Positions 1-9,182 of a stretch of 64,000 bases of DNA are shown piece after piece. The notes below the pieces were generated by a model. It saw only the letters and a list, made by a program, of their open reading frames with translations. It was not told where the DNA came from and did not search any database. Source of the DNA: Limnochordia bacterium (GTDB taxonomy: Bacteria; Bacillota; Limnochordia; DUMW01); contig JALNWK010000001.1 in the NCBI GenBank assembly GCA_023230925.1, positions 40,836-104,835 on the forward strand, in the 5' to 3' direction. The translations under genes were made by a program, and so were the position numbers. Within the stretch, counting starts at the first letter, position 1, and each line of letters opens with the position of its first letter.

Positions 1-1107
1 CTTAACTACAGTCTCCTCCAGCTTCAGCGCGGTTTCATATAGAACTGTGATGTCGGGATTGTCCTTGGTCACCAACTCTGCCAATGGTTTAAGCACTCGA
101 GCCCGGGGATCATAGGTTTTGTAGACCCGATGGCCGAATCCCATGATCTTCCTTTTTTCCGCCCGGGCCTTGGCGAACCACTCCTCTACGTTTTCAGGCC
201 CTCCGATTTCCTCGAGCATATAAATGACTTCTTCGTTGGCCCCTCCGTGTAACGGTCCGCTTAAGGCACCCATGCCTGCACCTACACAGTGGAACATATC
301 CGACTGCGTAGAAGCTACCAACATCGCTGCAAAGGTCGAAGCGTTCATACCGTGGTCCATGTGTAGGATGAGACTAATATCCATTAATCGTTCTGCCTGC
401 TTACTTGGTCGCTGACCTGTTGTCATATAAAGGAAGTTGGCTGCGTAGCCCAGATCAGGATCTGGTTCGATCGGCAGTCTACCTTGACGGATCCGGGCGA
501 TCGCTGCGGTAATGGTTCCAAGACCGGCCACGATCTGGTAGGAGATATTGAGGATATCCTCTCGATTACTTCTCGTCTTGTATTCTAGTTGCTCTCCGTT
601 TGCACTGATTTCTGCTACCGTATCTGCGTCTGTATCCACAGGAGTTGGTGGTCTATCGGGAGGGGCCCCCTTGGTAATAATGGTGCGCATTGCGTCCAGT
701 CCCATACGCAAAGCTACCATTGGTGTGTATTGCTCCAAGGGCAAGCTAGATATCGTACGTGTGGTTTTAGGCAGTTCTCGATAGGCTACCAGCTTCTTAC
801 TGAACTCTGCGAGTTCTTGCTCGTTTGGCAAATGACCGTGAATGACCAAATATGCAGTTTCTTCAAAGGTTGAGTAAGCCGCAAGATCAAATACGTCATA
901 GCCTCGGTACACTAAACGGCCTTCAGCACCGTTGACGTAACCGATTTTTGTTTCACAGGCAATGGCTCCTTCAAGGCCACGATCGATGGTGCAGGTAACA
1001 GGCCACTCTACTGGTTTTAGCAAAGCTGCTTCTTTGCTTCTATCTGGTTGTTTGATATCACCCATCGAATCTTTAAGGAGTCTTGCAGTTTTTTTAATAA
1101 TCGCCAT
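1..1107 (-). CDS. gltA: Citrate synthase, C-terminus cut by window edge
   Basis: Condenses oxaloacetate and acetyl-CoA to citrate in the cytoplasm, the entry step of the citrate cycle or of glutamate synthesis. The reverse strand reads open from ATG at 1107 to the left edge (about 369 residues). Family hallmarks are visible: GPLHGGANEEV, holding the first active-site histidine, and MGFGHRVYKTYDPRA, holding the second histidine and the arginine that binds oxaloacetate. The catalytic aspartate near the C-terminus and the stop lie outside the window. A GGAGG ribosome site sits about 12 bases before the ATG. The N-terminus carries about 30 residues before the core fold, as in many Bacillota enzymes. 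Whether it prefers acetyl-CoA or propionyl-CoA (methylcitrate synthase) cannot be settled here, and no prp genes are adjacent. Confidence 0.95.
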   Translation of the reverse strand, partial: MAIIKKTARLLKDSMGDIKQPDRSKEAALLKPVEWPVTCTIDRGLEGAIACETKIGYVNGAEGRLVYRGYDVFDLAAYSTFEETAYLVIHGHLPNEQELAEFSKKLVAYRELPKTTRTISSLPLEQYTPMVALRMGLDAMRTIITKGAPPDRPPTPVDTDADTVAEISANGEQLEYKTRSNREDILNISYQIVAGLGTITAAIARIRQGRLPIEPDPDLGYAANFLYMTTGQRPSKQAERLMDISLILHMDHGMNASTFAAMLVASTQSDMFHCVGAGMGALSGPLHGGANEEVIYMLEEIGGPENVEEWFAKARAEKRKIMGFGHRVYKTYDPRARVLKPLAELVTKDNPDITVLYETALKLEETVVK

Positions 1108-1453
1108 GCGTTGTTATCTGCCTCCGTTCAACAAAACTATTGTTATTCCAAGAACTAAATGCTAGATCTTAATCTACATATATTCGACAAATCCTGGGAG
1201 ATTCCTGCGCCCGGTAACCGCCCACCTCGGTCTAGGCCCCCAAACGAACCGTAACCGCGGGTATCGTTCCAAGCCCATTCATGCAATCCGCACTTGGGAT
1301 AATGAGGAATATGGCCCCGGTGGCAAGGTGGCGTATCTACCAACCAACCCCTAGTCTTAGAAAAGCCCCTTGAAACCTGTGGAGATCACGATGGTCACCG
1401 TTCATTGCTCTTTGGAACGTTGCTCGAAGTCTAAGGCCAAAGCCGAGCTTTTG
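1108..1453. other. Intergenic region, no gene recognised
   Basis: A 346-base stretch between two leftward genes. It holds the ribosome site of the citrate synthase gene. It also contains a 62-codon TTG-started reverse reading frame (1155-1343) without a convincing ribosome site or family resemblance, which I do not call. A 7-bp inverted repeat (AAGCCGA at 1440-1446, TCGGCTT at 1461-1467) overlaps the stop of the nitroreductase gene and could help end its transcript, but no T-run follows. Confidence 0.4.
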
Positions 1454-2038
1454 TCAAAGATCGGCTTCGACGAGTCTTTTAATAATGATTTCCTGCAAAG
1501 GACGCTTTGGTACGTAGTGGATTTGATGACTATCCCGCCAATACTTAATATCTCCTTGGGTGGTGGTTAGGGTAACTTGCTCTATGGGTTTGCCCAGTGC
1601 AATGACTAACAACACTTCGTACTGATCCGGGATCTGCAGGATATCCTTTAGGGTTTTTCTATCCACTGAACCAATGATACAGCCCCCATAACCAAGTTCC
1701 ACCGCCTGGAGCAAAATGCTCTGAGCTGCGATACCGTGATCACAGCCAAAGGAAGTGGATATTTCCCTGTCACCTAAGATAACAATATATGCTGTGGGGC
1801 GTTCACCTTCAGCAGGTCCCGGCCAATCCTTCAAATATCCCGCCCATGCTAACGTTGAAAACACCTGTGGGTTCAGGTCCCTTTGATTGCAGAGGACATA
1901 CTTAAGTGGTTGTTTGTTCGCCGCCGAGGGGGACAAGCGGGCCGCTTCGATCATCTGCTCCAATTCCCCATAGCAGATATCTTGAGTTTCATCAAAACGA
2001 CGGTAACTACGATTACGTCGGACTAGATCGCCAAACAT
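1454..2038 (-). CDS. Nitroreductase-family FMN oxidoreductase
   Basis: A 194-residue protein of the nitroreductase fold, which binds FMN at a dimer interface and reduces nitro compounds, quinones or related substrates with NAD(P)H. Typical elements are the N-terminal RRNRSYRRFDE segment (phosphate-binding arginines), the SPSAANKQP segment that packs on the flavin, and the AAQSILLQAVELGYGGCIIG stretch followed by a P-D-x-Y-E-V-L-L-V-I-A-L-G-KP strand. The start is set at ATG 2038 because the GGAGGT site lies six bases before it, whereas the upstream in-frame ATG (2044) touches that site directly. It is transcribed alone and diverges from the oxidoreductase gene at 2201. The substrate cannot be deduced. 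Confidence 0.88.
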   Translation of the reverse strand: MFGDLVRRNRSYRRFDETQDICYGELEQMIEAARLSPSAANKQPLKYVLCNQRDLNPQVFSTLAWAGYLKDWPGPAEGERPTAYIVILGDREISTSFGCDHGIAAQSILLQAVELGYGGCIIGSVDRKTLKDILQIPDQYEVLLVIALGKPIEQVTLTTTQGDIKYWRDSHQIHYVPKRPLQEIIIKRLVEADL

Positions 2039-2131
2039 CCCCATACCTCCTTCAGATTCCTATGTTATCCTAAGGATAGCACACGCTTAGGGGAGCTGCC
2101 AAGGTAAAGGTGATCTTGGCCTATTCGACGG

Positions 2132-2156
2132 AAGATGAAGGAGTACGTTTCATCTT
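2132..2156. repeat. Perfect 8-bp inverted repeat upstream of oxidoreductase gene
   Basis: AAGATGAA (2132-2139) and TTCATCTT (2149-2156) are perfect inverted repeats separated by nine bases, about 45 bases before the GTG start at 2201. A second small palindrome, TATCCTAAGGATA, lies at 2066-2078 in the same divergent intergenic space. Either could be a regulator binding site, and the first could also form a short RNA hairpin in the leader. No matching regulator is encoded next to it. Confidence 0.35.
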
Positions 2157-2200
2157 GGCGAAACTAACTAATGCAAGACCTAAGCTAAAGGGGGATTTCT

Positions 2201-3190
2201 GTGTCACGTTATAGAGTTGGTGTAGTAGGACTGGTGCATGGACATATTTGGGGATTGATTAAACAGTGGAATGAGGATCCCCGGGCAGAACTAGTAGCTG
2301 TGGCGGAGCCTGAACCCAAGTTACTGGAACAGGCTAGCTCATACGGAATCCCAAAGTATTACTCTTCATGGCGAGAGATGCTAGAAAAGGAGAAGCTGGA
2401 TATTCTCCAACTGGGCAACGAAAACAGTGCGGGGGCTGAAGTGGTAGAAGCCGCTGCGGCTTTAGGGATTCATTGCATTCTAGAGAAACCAATGGCGGCA
2501 ACATATGACCAAGCCAAGAGTATGCATGACGCGTGTGCTAAAGCATCGGTTCAGTTGATGGTCAACTGGTGGACGAATTGGGTGCCAGCGATCTATTGGT
2601 CTATGGAGATGGCTAAAGCACAGAAGATTGGACAGATCACACAGATCGCCTTTCGATTAGGTCATGCCGGACCGAAGGAGATTGGTTGCTCCCCGTATTT
2701 CTACAATTGGCTCTATGACCCGAAGAAAAATGGTGCGGGAGCTTACATGGATTTCTGCTGCTACGGTGCCGCGGTATGTGCATGGGTTTTGGGAGAAGCC
2801 ACGGAATGTCTCGGTGTGGCCGCGCGTTTGGCCAAGGATTACCTACACACAGATGATAATGGAATTCTGATCTTGAAGTATCCTACGGCCCTAGGACTCT
2901 GTGAGGGAACATGGACCCAGATTGGCCCCGAACCGAAGGGAAACCCCGTCTTTTACGGAACCGAAGGGACCCTGAAGGTTGTTGATGGCAAGATTCATTG
3001 GTATAAACCAAGAACCAGTACACCGGAGATTATTGAACCCGATCCCCTGCCAACAGGTATGACTAATGCGGTTGATTACTTCCTCACTTGTCTAGAACAA
3101 GGTAAGCCTATCGATGGCATGTGCAGTGCCAAGGTGGGTCTCATGGCTCAGGCAATGCTGCAAAAGGGTCTTGACTCCATGGATAGCTAA
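2201..3190 (+). CDS. Gfo/Idh/MocA-family NAD(P)-dependent oxidoreductase
   Basis: A 329-residue sugar or cyclitol dehydrogenase-like enzyme, cytoplasmic, using NAD(P)H. The N-terminal Rossmann fold starts at once (VGVVGLVHGHIWGLI). It is followed by the family's EKP motif in CILEKPMAATYDQA (about residues 92-105), whose lysine contributes to catalysis and cofactor binding. The C-terminal alpha/beta domain carries GAGAYMDFCCYGAA, the position where many relatives have the G-x-x-x-D-x-G-x-H substrate site. Here the usual histidine pattern is altered to D-F-C-C-Y-G, so the substrate may differ from inositol or glucose. The GTG start at 2201 has an AAAGGGGGA ribosome site. It is a single gene followed by a hairpin at 3199. 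Confidence 0.9.
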   Translation: MSRYRVGVVGLVHGHIWGLIKQWNEDPRAELVAVAEPEPKLLEQASSYGIPKYYSSWREMLEKEKLDILQLGNENSAGAEVVEAAAALGIHCILEKPMAATYDQAKSMHDACAKASVQLMVNWWTNWVPAIYWSMEMAKAQKIGQITQIAFRLGHAGPKEIGCSPYFYNWLYDPKKNGAGAYMDFCCYGAAVCAWVLGEATECLGVAARLAKDYLHTDDNGILILKYPTALGLCEGTWTQIGPEPKGNPVFYGTEGTLKVVDGKIHWYKPRTSTPEIIEPDPLPTGMTNAVDYFLTCLEQGKPIDGMCSAKVGLMAQAMLQKGLDSMDS

Positions 3191-3198
3191 TTATTCAC

Positions 3199-3238
3199 GG
3201 GGCATTCCTTGCGTTTATAGCGAGGAGATGCCCCTTTC
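3199..3238 (+). terminator. Hairpin terminator after oxidoreductase gene
   Basis: GGGGCAT (3199-3205) pairs with ATGCCCC (3228-3234), followed by TTT. The stem begins nine bases after the stop of the oxidoreductase gene. The loop is long (22 bases) and the T-run short, so termination may be weak. Confidence 0.5.
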
Positions 3239-3269
3239 CCAAAGAACCAACTTTCCCTGTAAACCAGTA

Positions 3270-3395
3270 TTATTCCGCATTGTAGGCCTCTTTATAGTCT
3301 CCGATGAATGGGTGATGGAGCCGAGCACGGTGAACATAGTCACGGAGATATCCAGGCAGATGCTCTTGCTGTTTTTCTTTTCCGCTGAGGCTCAT
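3270..3395 (-). CDS. Possible 41-residue protein, unknown function
   Basis: A short reverse-strand frame, ATG at 3395 to TAA at 3270, encodes 41 residues rich in charged and aromatic residues (core HLPGYLRDYVHRARLHHPF, ending GDYKEAYNAE). The composition looks like a real helical protein rather than random translation, since it has well-spaced polar and aromatic residues and no low-complexity tract. No strong ribosome site precedes the ATG, and the frame stays open about a dozen codons upstream, so it may be the tail of a decayed longer gene, like the pseudogene beside it. No family is recognised. Confidence 0.35.
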   Translation of the reverse strand: MSLSGKEKQQEHLPGYLRDYVHRARLHHPFIGDYKEAYNAE

Positions 3396-3431
3396 GCTTG
3401 GGGACTTTAGGTTTTTAATCCTGGGAATTGC

Positions 3432-4500
3432 GTGCTTTCAGGGGCCATCCCATTTGATCCAGAGATGGCTGATTTGGAAACCGACGGTGATCCGGGATTG
3501 TTCAGCGTATTTGGCCTCGATGAGACTCAAGTCAAAGGACTAAGTGATTTCCTTCTATCGAAAACACTAGTAGATGATGTAGAGGGGGCAACTATTTTTG
3601 AGGACGTGCTCGGAGTGGTTCATCCATTGGGGCTTTAAATGGCGCCATATTTGCTGAGGCTGTGGAACAAGACCGAGTTGATGAATTCTTAGATTGCTTG
3701 ACCTGTCTGTGGCTCGGGGGAAAGCATCTATTCCCCTTCAATTGGCGGGGACTTTGGGAGACAATTTGCCTGTGTAAAATGCCCATCCGCATGCCTTCGT
3801 TGTTTTCCACAAAACGGATCAAAACCCTTCTTTCTCAGGTGATTCCTAGGACAAGAACAACCAGTGGTTATGAAAAGATTGAAGTTGCTTTCACCAGGAC
3901 AGATCTGAACGATGCCATCCTGCGTGTGTTTGATCGCAGTTGTGCAGCTTCAGTTCTGGACGCAGTTACCGCTTCCCTTTCTCTGCCGGTGATCTTATCT
4001 GCTGTAAAGATTGGATGCCATCACTTTGTAAACGGGGGGTTGCTCAGTAATACCCCCATCATGGCTGCGATACAGCGGGGGACAACTAGGGTTATTATAG
4101 TATTATTACGTCCCTTTCTCCATTGGTGTACAGTATGGGGATGCTGGATCAGGCTTCCTACGATGATCTTGTTAGTGTGGCTGAACGGGTTATTACCCTA
4201 ACTCTGGATCGGGTGATGTATGAGGATTTGGAGGAAGCTCAGCGGATTAACCAGATGCTTAAGATCATTAATGAAACGAAGGACGCAAGAACAAAGGAGC
4301 AATAAGACAGCTGTGTGGACCTAATCTTGCACATCGCCCCATTGACTTCATGGTTATTGCCCCCGAAACAGTCTTGCATCCACCGGGCACCCTTGGATTT
4401 AATGACAAGCCTGCTGTACTTCAAGCTACTCCAGATGGGTGAGGCTGATGCCCGAAAGGTTCTGGCGAACGTTAATACACGGTTTTATGGCTTAAGATAG
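3432..4500 (+). pseudogene. Decayed patatin-like phospholipase gene
   Basis: Pieces of one patatin-like lipid acyl hydrolase occur in order but in different frames. The nucleophile elbow G-x-S-x-G is readable from 3614 (SGSSIGALNGAIFAEAV) but is cut off upstream by an in-frame TGA at 3599. The catalytic-Asp strand appears as FVNGGLLSNTPI near 4029, where the expected D-G-G is N-G-G. A C-terminal part (LEEAQRINQMLKIINE, about 4230) lies in another frame. Near 4351 a further frame gives VIAPETVLHPPGTLGFNDKP, and DARKVL follows near 4450. At least three frame changes plus loss of the catalytic Asp mean no active enzyme. The leading segment 3432-3600 (AIPFDPEMADLETDGDPG) looks coding but I cannot assign it. 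A short coding-like tail (FIRSDEEDILDRIEK) runs to 4559. Confidence 0.8.
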
Positions 4501-4627
4501 TGTACAAGCTCTATTCATAAGATCAGACGAGGAGGATATTCTAGATCGCATCGAGAAATAGGACCAGCAAACAAATATCGAAAAGGGCAGACCGTGGCTT
4601 GCTGTTTTAAGAAGGAGGTACCCGGCT

Positions 4628-5311
4628 ATGGGTAAGGGTGAGATCAAGATGCTTGATGTTCGTAAGGAATTCCGAACGGGTTCAGAGGTATTAACCATAT
4701 TGAAGGAAGTCAATATAGAGATTAAGAGCGGAGAAGTGGTTGCCATCGTTGGTCCATCGGGAAGTGGTAAGAGTACTCTCCTAGGGATCATGGCCGGCCT
4801 TGATCAGCCAACCTCAGGAGAGGTCTGGCTCGGGGATACAAACATAACGAAGCTTAGCGAGAGTAAGATGGCCAAAATTAGGGGTGAGCTTCTAGGTTTT
4901 GTATTCCAGAATTATAATCTAATTCCCAGACTGAGTGCCTATGAGAATATCGAACTTGCCTTGATTCTGAATAATAAGCTAAGAAACAGGGATGTCCGCA
5001 TTAAGGAACTATTACAAGCGGTGGGCTTGGAGGAACGCAAGCAGCATCTTCCCGGACAGATGTCAGGGGGAGAGCAACAACGGGCTGCTATAGCCCGTGC
5101 TTTGGCGTGTGATCCGCCCATCGTGTTGGCCGATGAACCCACTGGGAATCTTGACCGGAAGTCCAGCAAGCAGATCGCGGACTTGCTGTTTGATACATGC
5201 CGTGATGAAGGGCGGACTTTGGTACTGGTTACCCACGATTTGGAGTTAGCCCAAAGGGCTGACTATATACTGCGGATCGATGATGGGATTTTGGTGGAGG
5301 AGGTAGCTTGA
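4628..5311 (+). CDS. ABC transporter ATPase, MacB/LolD type
   Basis: A 227-residue nucleotide-binding subunit powering the FtsX-type permease that follows. Walker A is GPSGSGKST (about residues 42-50), the Q-loop lies in FVFQNYNLIPRLSA, the signature is MSGGEQQRAAIARAL, Walker B is IVLADEPTGNLD and the switch histidine lies in VLVTHD. The LIPRLSAYENIELAL stretch after the Q-loop is typical of the MacB/LolD/FtsE branch, which moves lipoproteins, peptides or antibiotics or senses envelope state rather than importing solutes. A strong AAGGAGGT site precedes ATG 4628. The stop overlaps the permease ATG by one base (TGATG), so the two are translationally coupled. No membrane-fusion protein gene is present. 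Confidence 0.95.
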   Translation: MGKGEIKMLDVRKEFRTGSEVLTILKEVNIEIKSGEVVAIVGPSGSGKSTLLGIMAGLDQPTSGEVWLGDTNITKLSESKMAKIRGELLGFVFQNYNLIPRLSAYENIELALILNNKLRNRDVRIKELLQAVGLEERKQHLPGQMSGGEQQRAAIARALACDPPIVLADEPTGNLDRKSSKQIADLLFDTCRDEGRTLVLVTHDLELAQRADYILRIDDGILVEEVA

Positions 5312-7815
5312 TGGCACTACTTCTCTACGCTTTGAGGAAGTTCCCCAAGGAGGTACTTTATCACAAACAAAGAGCCTTGGTGGTTATCCTCTGTGTTGCC
5401 GTTGGAGTCTCATCGGTGGCAGCTGTTCAGATTTTTGGCAGATCGATTATCAATTATTACAGTAGTAACATTCAAGCCATCACCGGTGGCGATGTTGTCG
5501 TTGTTACCAGGCATATTTCGGGGTATCAGTTGGAGTACTTGGAGGAATCGGACTCCTTTACATATACCATAACCACGGTAGCGAATCAGGTTGGTCTTAA
5601 CCCCCAACAAAGGAAGACCGCGTTGTTGGAGATACAAGGAGTTGACCCCAAAACCTACCCCCTGTATGGTCAGGTAGTTCTTAAGCACCACGACCGGCTA
5701 GATGATGCCCTTAAGGAGGGACAGGCGGTAGTTTGTGTATCAGCAAAGGATGCTCTTCAGATCGATATTGGTGATGAGATTTGGCTTGGGAAAGATGCAT
5801 ACATTGTCGGTGATATCATATTAGAGCAGTCCACCCCTCGGGAGTCGGGCATGTTCGGTAGTGCTATGGTTCCCTTAAGGATTGATGAAGTAGTTAACCG
5901 GGATATTTCCACAAGGATCTTGGTTAGGGTGTCAACGCCAGAACAGCTAGACGAAGTCGCCAACTCCCTAAAAGAGGTCTTTCCCACTGCTTCTGTTAGA
6001 ACTTATGTCGATACATTTGAAAGCTTCCAGGAGTCAGTGTCAAAGGTTAACGATTTTGTCCTGATCGCGGCGATGATCTCCCTGCTATTGGGCGGTCTTG
6101 GTGTGGCTAGTGCTGCCGACGTAATGATGCGCCAGCGAATGCAAGAGCTGGCGATCATGAAGTCCGTCGGTGGAAACACGAAACAGATTATCCTTTATTT
6201 TCTGGTTCAAGTACTCCTGCTCGGTCTTGTTGGTACTGGACTAGGTATTGCCCTAGGGACCGTTGCGGCACAGTTGCTTCCTGGTATTGTCAGTTTGCTC
6301 CCCATTAAGCCGGAGCTATCCGTCAGTTTACCCGTGGTCTTCGTATCGGCTGTCTTGGGCTTGTCTGTGACATTGGTGTTCTCCCTACTTCCTGTGATTC
6401 GAGGAGCATATTTGCGTCCAATGACCATCCTAAAGGACGATGATGGTAGTCCCGAGCCAAAGACGAAGCGTCTTAAGTACTTTGCAGGTATTGTGCTGCT
6501 GGCTATATTCTTTAGCCTAGTTGTCTCTTACTTAGTCTCCTCTTTACGGATGGGCATGGTGTTTGTATTCGTCATGCTTCTAGTGACAGGGGTTCTTTGG
6601 TTGTTGATCAAAGAAATATTGTCTCTCGTATCCGGCCTTCCGATCTTTTGGGGGCGGACGGGCCTGCTAATAAAAAGTAGCCTGCACAGTAAAGGCAGAC
6701 GTCTAATCTCGTCGATTCTTGTTTTAGCACTTGGTCTAGGTGCTGTCTCAGTAGTACTATTTTTCCAACAGAACGTGATTGGTCTAATCGAGGAAAGCCT
6801 GCGGGATACGAAAGCATACAATATCGTTCTTGCCGGTGTACCCGGTGAGGATGTAGGTTCTTTAGTTGAGTTTCTTGATGGTAGTCCTGATATCGACAGC
6901 CACGTAGCAATGAGCGCGGCAAAGGGGCGCATTAGGACTATCGGTAATATCCCGATGGATCTATATGCCCAAGAGCATCAGGTGCCGCGTTCTCTAGTAG
7001 ATCATCTTAGTCTTGTGGGGGTAAAACCGGGGGATGAATTGATGCCTCTTAATATTGTTGAAGGTAGGGATCTCACAGATAACGATACCAATGCCGTTGT
7101 GGTCAATCAGGATCTGGCACAGACTTTAGGACTTACACTAGGAGATGAGCTGGTCCTCGAATTGGGCTCTAGCACCCTGCGCTGCCAGGTTGTCGGGTTG
7201 GAACAAGAAGGTTCAGGAATAAGAGTAGGGATGGACTTCGGTCAGTCTGCTTATATCAACAAAGACACAATGGGACAGTTCAATGTTGGACTTGAGCACA
7301 TGGTTATGGCTCGTAGCATTGGGTCAGCTCAAGATGCGGTCAATGAGATCAGATTGTCCTTCCCCAATATTTCCCTAGCCCTTGATATTGGGCAGCTACT
7401 CGATATGCTCCATCGGATATTTGGTACGGTTACATCCTTCGTGCAGTTTCTCGGTCTGTTTAGTATTGTCACTGGATTTGTGATCCTGGCTGGCACGGTG
7501 TTGCTTTACAAAATGGAACGGCGAAGGGAAATGGCGGTAATCCGATGCCTTGGAGGAGATACCATCACTTTACTAATTCAGTACGCCGTAGAGAATGGGA
7601 TAACTGGCTTCCTTGCGGTTATTCTGGGAATCGGTACCGCCAATCTAGTAACGCTGTTGTTGACCAATAGAGTGCTTTCTTCACACTACCGCTTTGATGC
7701 ACTGTTTTCCTTTGGTGTGGGAGTAGGGGTAATCCTATTGGCAGTCGCAATTGGGCTTCTCTCGATCATGGATGTGTTGAAAGAAAAACCTCTAACGATA
7801 CTGAGGAATGAATAG
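5311..7815 (+). CDS. FtsX/MacB-type ABC permease, double-domain
   Basis: An 834-residue membrane protein with two FtsX-type halves. Residues about 20-45 form the first membrane helix and are followed by a periplasmic-type (MacB-PCD-like) domain to about 240. The first FtsX block spans about 250-375, and further helices lie at about 395-450 and 470-490. A second extracellular domain covers about 500-700 and the second FtsX block about 710-825. The two-block, roughly ten-helix layout resembles the YbbP/LolC-E-like export permeases. ATG 5311 is preferred over the overlapping TTG 5308 because GGAGGAGGT lies six bases before it. The cargo is unknown; the following genes recycle cell-wall sugars, but a link is only positional. 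Confidence 0.9.
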   Translation: MALLLYALRKFPKEVLYHKQRALVVILCVAVGVSSVAAVQIFGRSIINYYSSNIQAITGGDVVVVTRHISGYQLEYLEESDSFTYTITTVANQVGLNPQQRKTALLEIQGVDPKTYPLYGQVVLKHHDRLDDALKEGQAVVCVSAKDALQIDIGDEIWLGKDAYIVGDIILEQSTPRESGMFGSAMVPLRIDEVVNRDISTRILVRVSTPEQLDEVANSLKEVFPTASVRTYVDTFESFQESVSKVNDFVLIAAMISLLLGGLGVASAADVMMRQRMQELAIMKSVGGNTKQIILYFLVQVLLLGLVGTGLGIALGTVAAQLLPGIVSLLPIKPELSVSLPVVFVSAVLGLSVTLVFSLLPVIRGAYLRPMTILKDDDGSPEPKTKRLKYFAGIVLLAIFFSLVVSYLVSSLRMGMVFVFVMLLVTGVLWLLIKEILSLVSGLPIFWGRTGLLIKSSLHSKGRRLISSILVLALGLGAVSVVLFFQQNVIGLIEESLRDTKAYNIVLAGVPGEDVGSLVEFLDGSPDIDSHVAMSAAKGRIRTIGNIPMDLYAQEHQVPRSLVDHLSLVGVKPGDELMPLNIVEGRDLTDNDTNAVVVNQDLAQTLGLTLGDELVLELGSSTLRCQVVGLEQEGSGIRVGMDFGQSAYINKDTMGQFNVGLEHMVMARSIGSAQDAVNEIRLSFPNISLALDIGQLLDMLHRIFGTVTSFVQFLGLFSIVTGFVILAGTVLLYKMERRREMAVIRCLGGDTITLLIQYAVENGITGFLAVILGIGTANLVTLLLTNRVLSSHYRFDALFSFGVGVGVILLAVAIGLLSIMDVLKEKPLTILRNE

Positions 7816-7971
7816 ATGAGCAGGTCCGAAGCCTGATCCCCTAGATGTGGTCAGAACTAGGGCTTGCCGGGCTACGGAGGCTTTATCAGTGTCTCTCATG
7901 GCTGGGTTAGGCTGCATTCGGGTCATTGGGTCACTCTGTGGTACAGCACTACCCGGAAAGGAGCATATAGG

Positions 7972-9180
7972 TTGGAAAGATACGATACGATGAACAATGC
8001 TTGTATCACTCAAAGGGTTCGATTGGGGGTTGACGTCTTCCTTAATGCGGCGCATCGGAAATACAAGGGTGCCCGGTTGGGATTGATTACCAATCAGTGT
8101 GGGCAGACTTCATCTTTGATACCCACCGTGGAGGCACTGTACCACCATAAAGAAGTAAACCTTGTTGCCTTATTTGGCCCCGAACACGGGGTGCGAGGCG
8201 ATGCACAGGCGGGTATCAGGTTAGCTAATGGAGTGGACCCCGTAACTGGGTTGCCCGTATACAGTCTGTACGGTGATACGAGAAAGCCATCGGCCAAGGC
8301 CCTAGAGGGTATTGACGCGTTGGTATTTGATATTCCCGATGGCGGTGTGCGTTTTCTCACGTACTCATCTACCCTTTCGTATGTGATGGAAGCTGCGGCA
8401 GAGCATGGTATCAAAGTCATTGTATGTGACCGTCCCAATCCTATTCGAGGGGACCGTGTGGAAGGTAATGTGCTCGACCCGACCTTCCGCTCCTTCGTGG
8501 GTTGCCATCCCATTGCAATGCGCCATGGAATGACAATGGGGGAGCTAGCCTGGCTAATGAATGAGCACTTTGGTATTGGATGCCGACTGGAAGTTATTCG
8601 AATGGAGGGCTGGCGGCGTGAGCACTGGTATGACGAGACCGGTGCTTTCTGGGTGATGCTGGGGCCGAACATCCCAACACTAATGGCCGCCACAGTGTAT
8701 CCGGGAACCTGTCTAGTCGAAGGGACCAACGTTTCTGAGGGCCGGGGGACTACCTGTCCTTTTGAGTTAATCGGTGCTCCTTGGATTGACGCAGGTAGAT
8801 TGTGTGCGGCACTTCGCGAGCTTAGTCTACCGGGATTAGCCCTCCGCCAGGCTCATTTTACGCCTACCTTTTCGAAATATAAGGGCGAAGGGTGCCATGG
8901 GGTGCAGATATACGTGACTGACCGGGATGTCTTTCGGCCTATAGGGTTTGCGCTTCACCTGATCTCGACCATAAAACGGTTATTTCCACAGGACTTTCAG
9001 TGGCGCGGAAAGACAGAGCCCCTGCACTTTGACTTGCTCTGGGGAACTGATATAGTCAGACATAGACTGGATGATGGTGAGAGTGTAGACTCAATACTCA
9101 GTTCCTTTCAGCCCGGGATCGACCGGTTTCTTGCCGTGCGCGAGAATTATCTTCTTTATCCGGCTCTGGAGAATGATTAG
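7972..9180 (+). CDS. namZ: NamZ-type exo-beta-N-acetylmuramidase (DUF1343, GH171)
   Basis: DUF1343-family protein. Bacillus subtilis NamZ (YbbC) of this family cleaves terminal MurNAc from the non-reducing end of peptidoglycan fragments. The conserved core is clear: RLGLITNQCG, ALFGPEHGVRGDAQAG, PVYSLYGDTRKPS, ALVFDIPDGGVRFLTYSSTL, CDRPNPI and EGTNVSEGRGTTCPFELIGAPW. At about 402 residues it is the normal length. There is no obvious signal peptide from the chosen start, so it may act inside the cell or the true start may differ. TTG 7972 has AAAGGAG eight bases upstream, and ATG 7990 is the alternative. The kinase and MurQ genes follow, which places MurNAc release, phosphorylation and lactyl-ether cleavage in one unit. 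Confidence 0.9.
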   Translation: MERYDTMNNACITQRVRLGVDVFLNAAHRKYKGARLGLITNQCGQTSSLIPTVEALYHHKEVNLVALFGPEHGVRGDAQAGIRLANGVDPVTGLPVYSLYGDTRKPSAKALEGIDALVFDIPDGGVRFLTYSSTLSYVMEAAAEHGIKVIVCDRPNPIRGDRVEGNVLDPTFRSFVGCHPIAMRHGMTMGELAWLMNEHFGIGCRLEVIRMEGWRREHWYDETGAFWVMLGPNIPTLMAATVYPGTCLVEGTNVSEGRGTTCPFELIGAPWIDAGRLCAALRELSLPGLALRQAHFTPTFSKYKGEGCHGVQIYVTDRDVFRPIGFALHLISTIKRLFPQDFQWRGKTEPLHFDLLWGTDIVRHRLDDGESVDSILSSFQPGIDRFLAVRENYLLYPALEND

Positions 9181-9182
9181 TG

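Noticed and set aside
1155..1343. A 62-codon reverse frame between the citrate synthase and nitroreductase genes
   Set aside because: TTG start, no proper ribosome site, glycine/arginine-rich translation without family resemblance.
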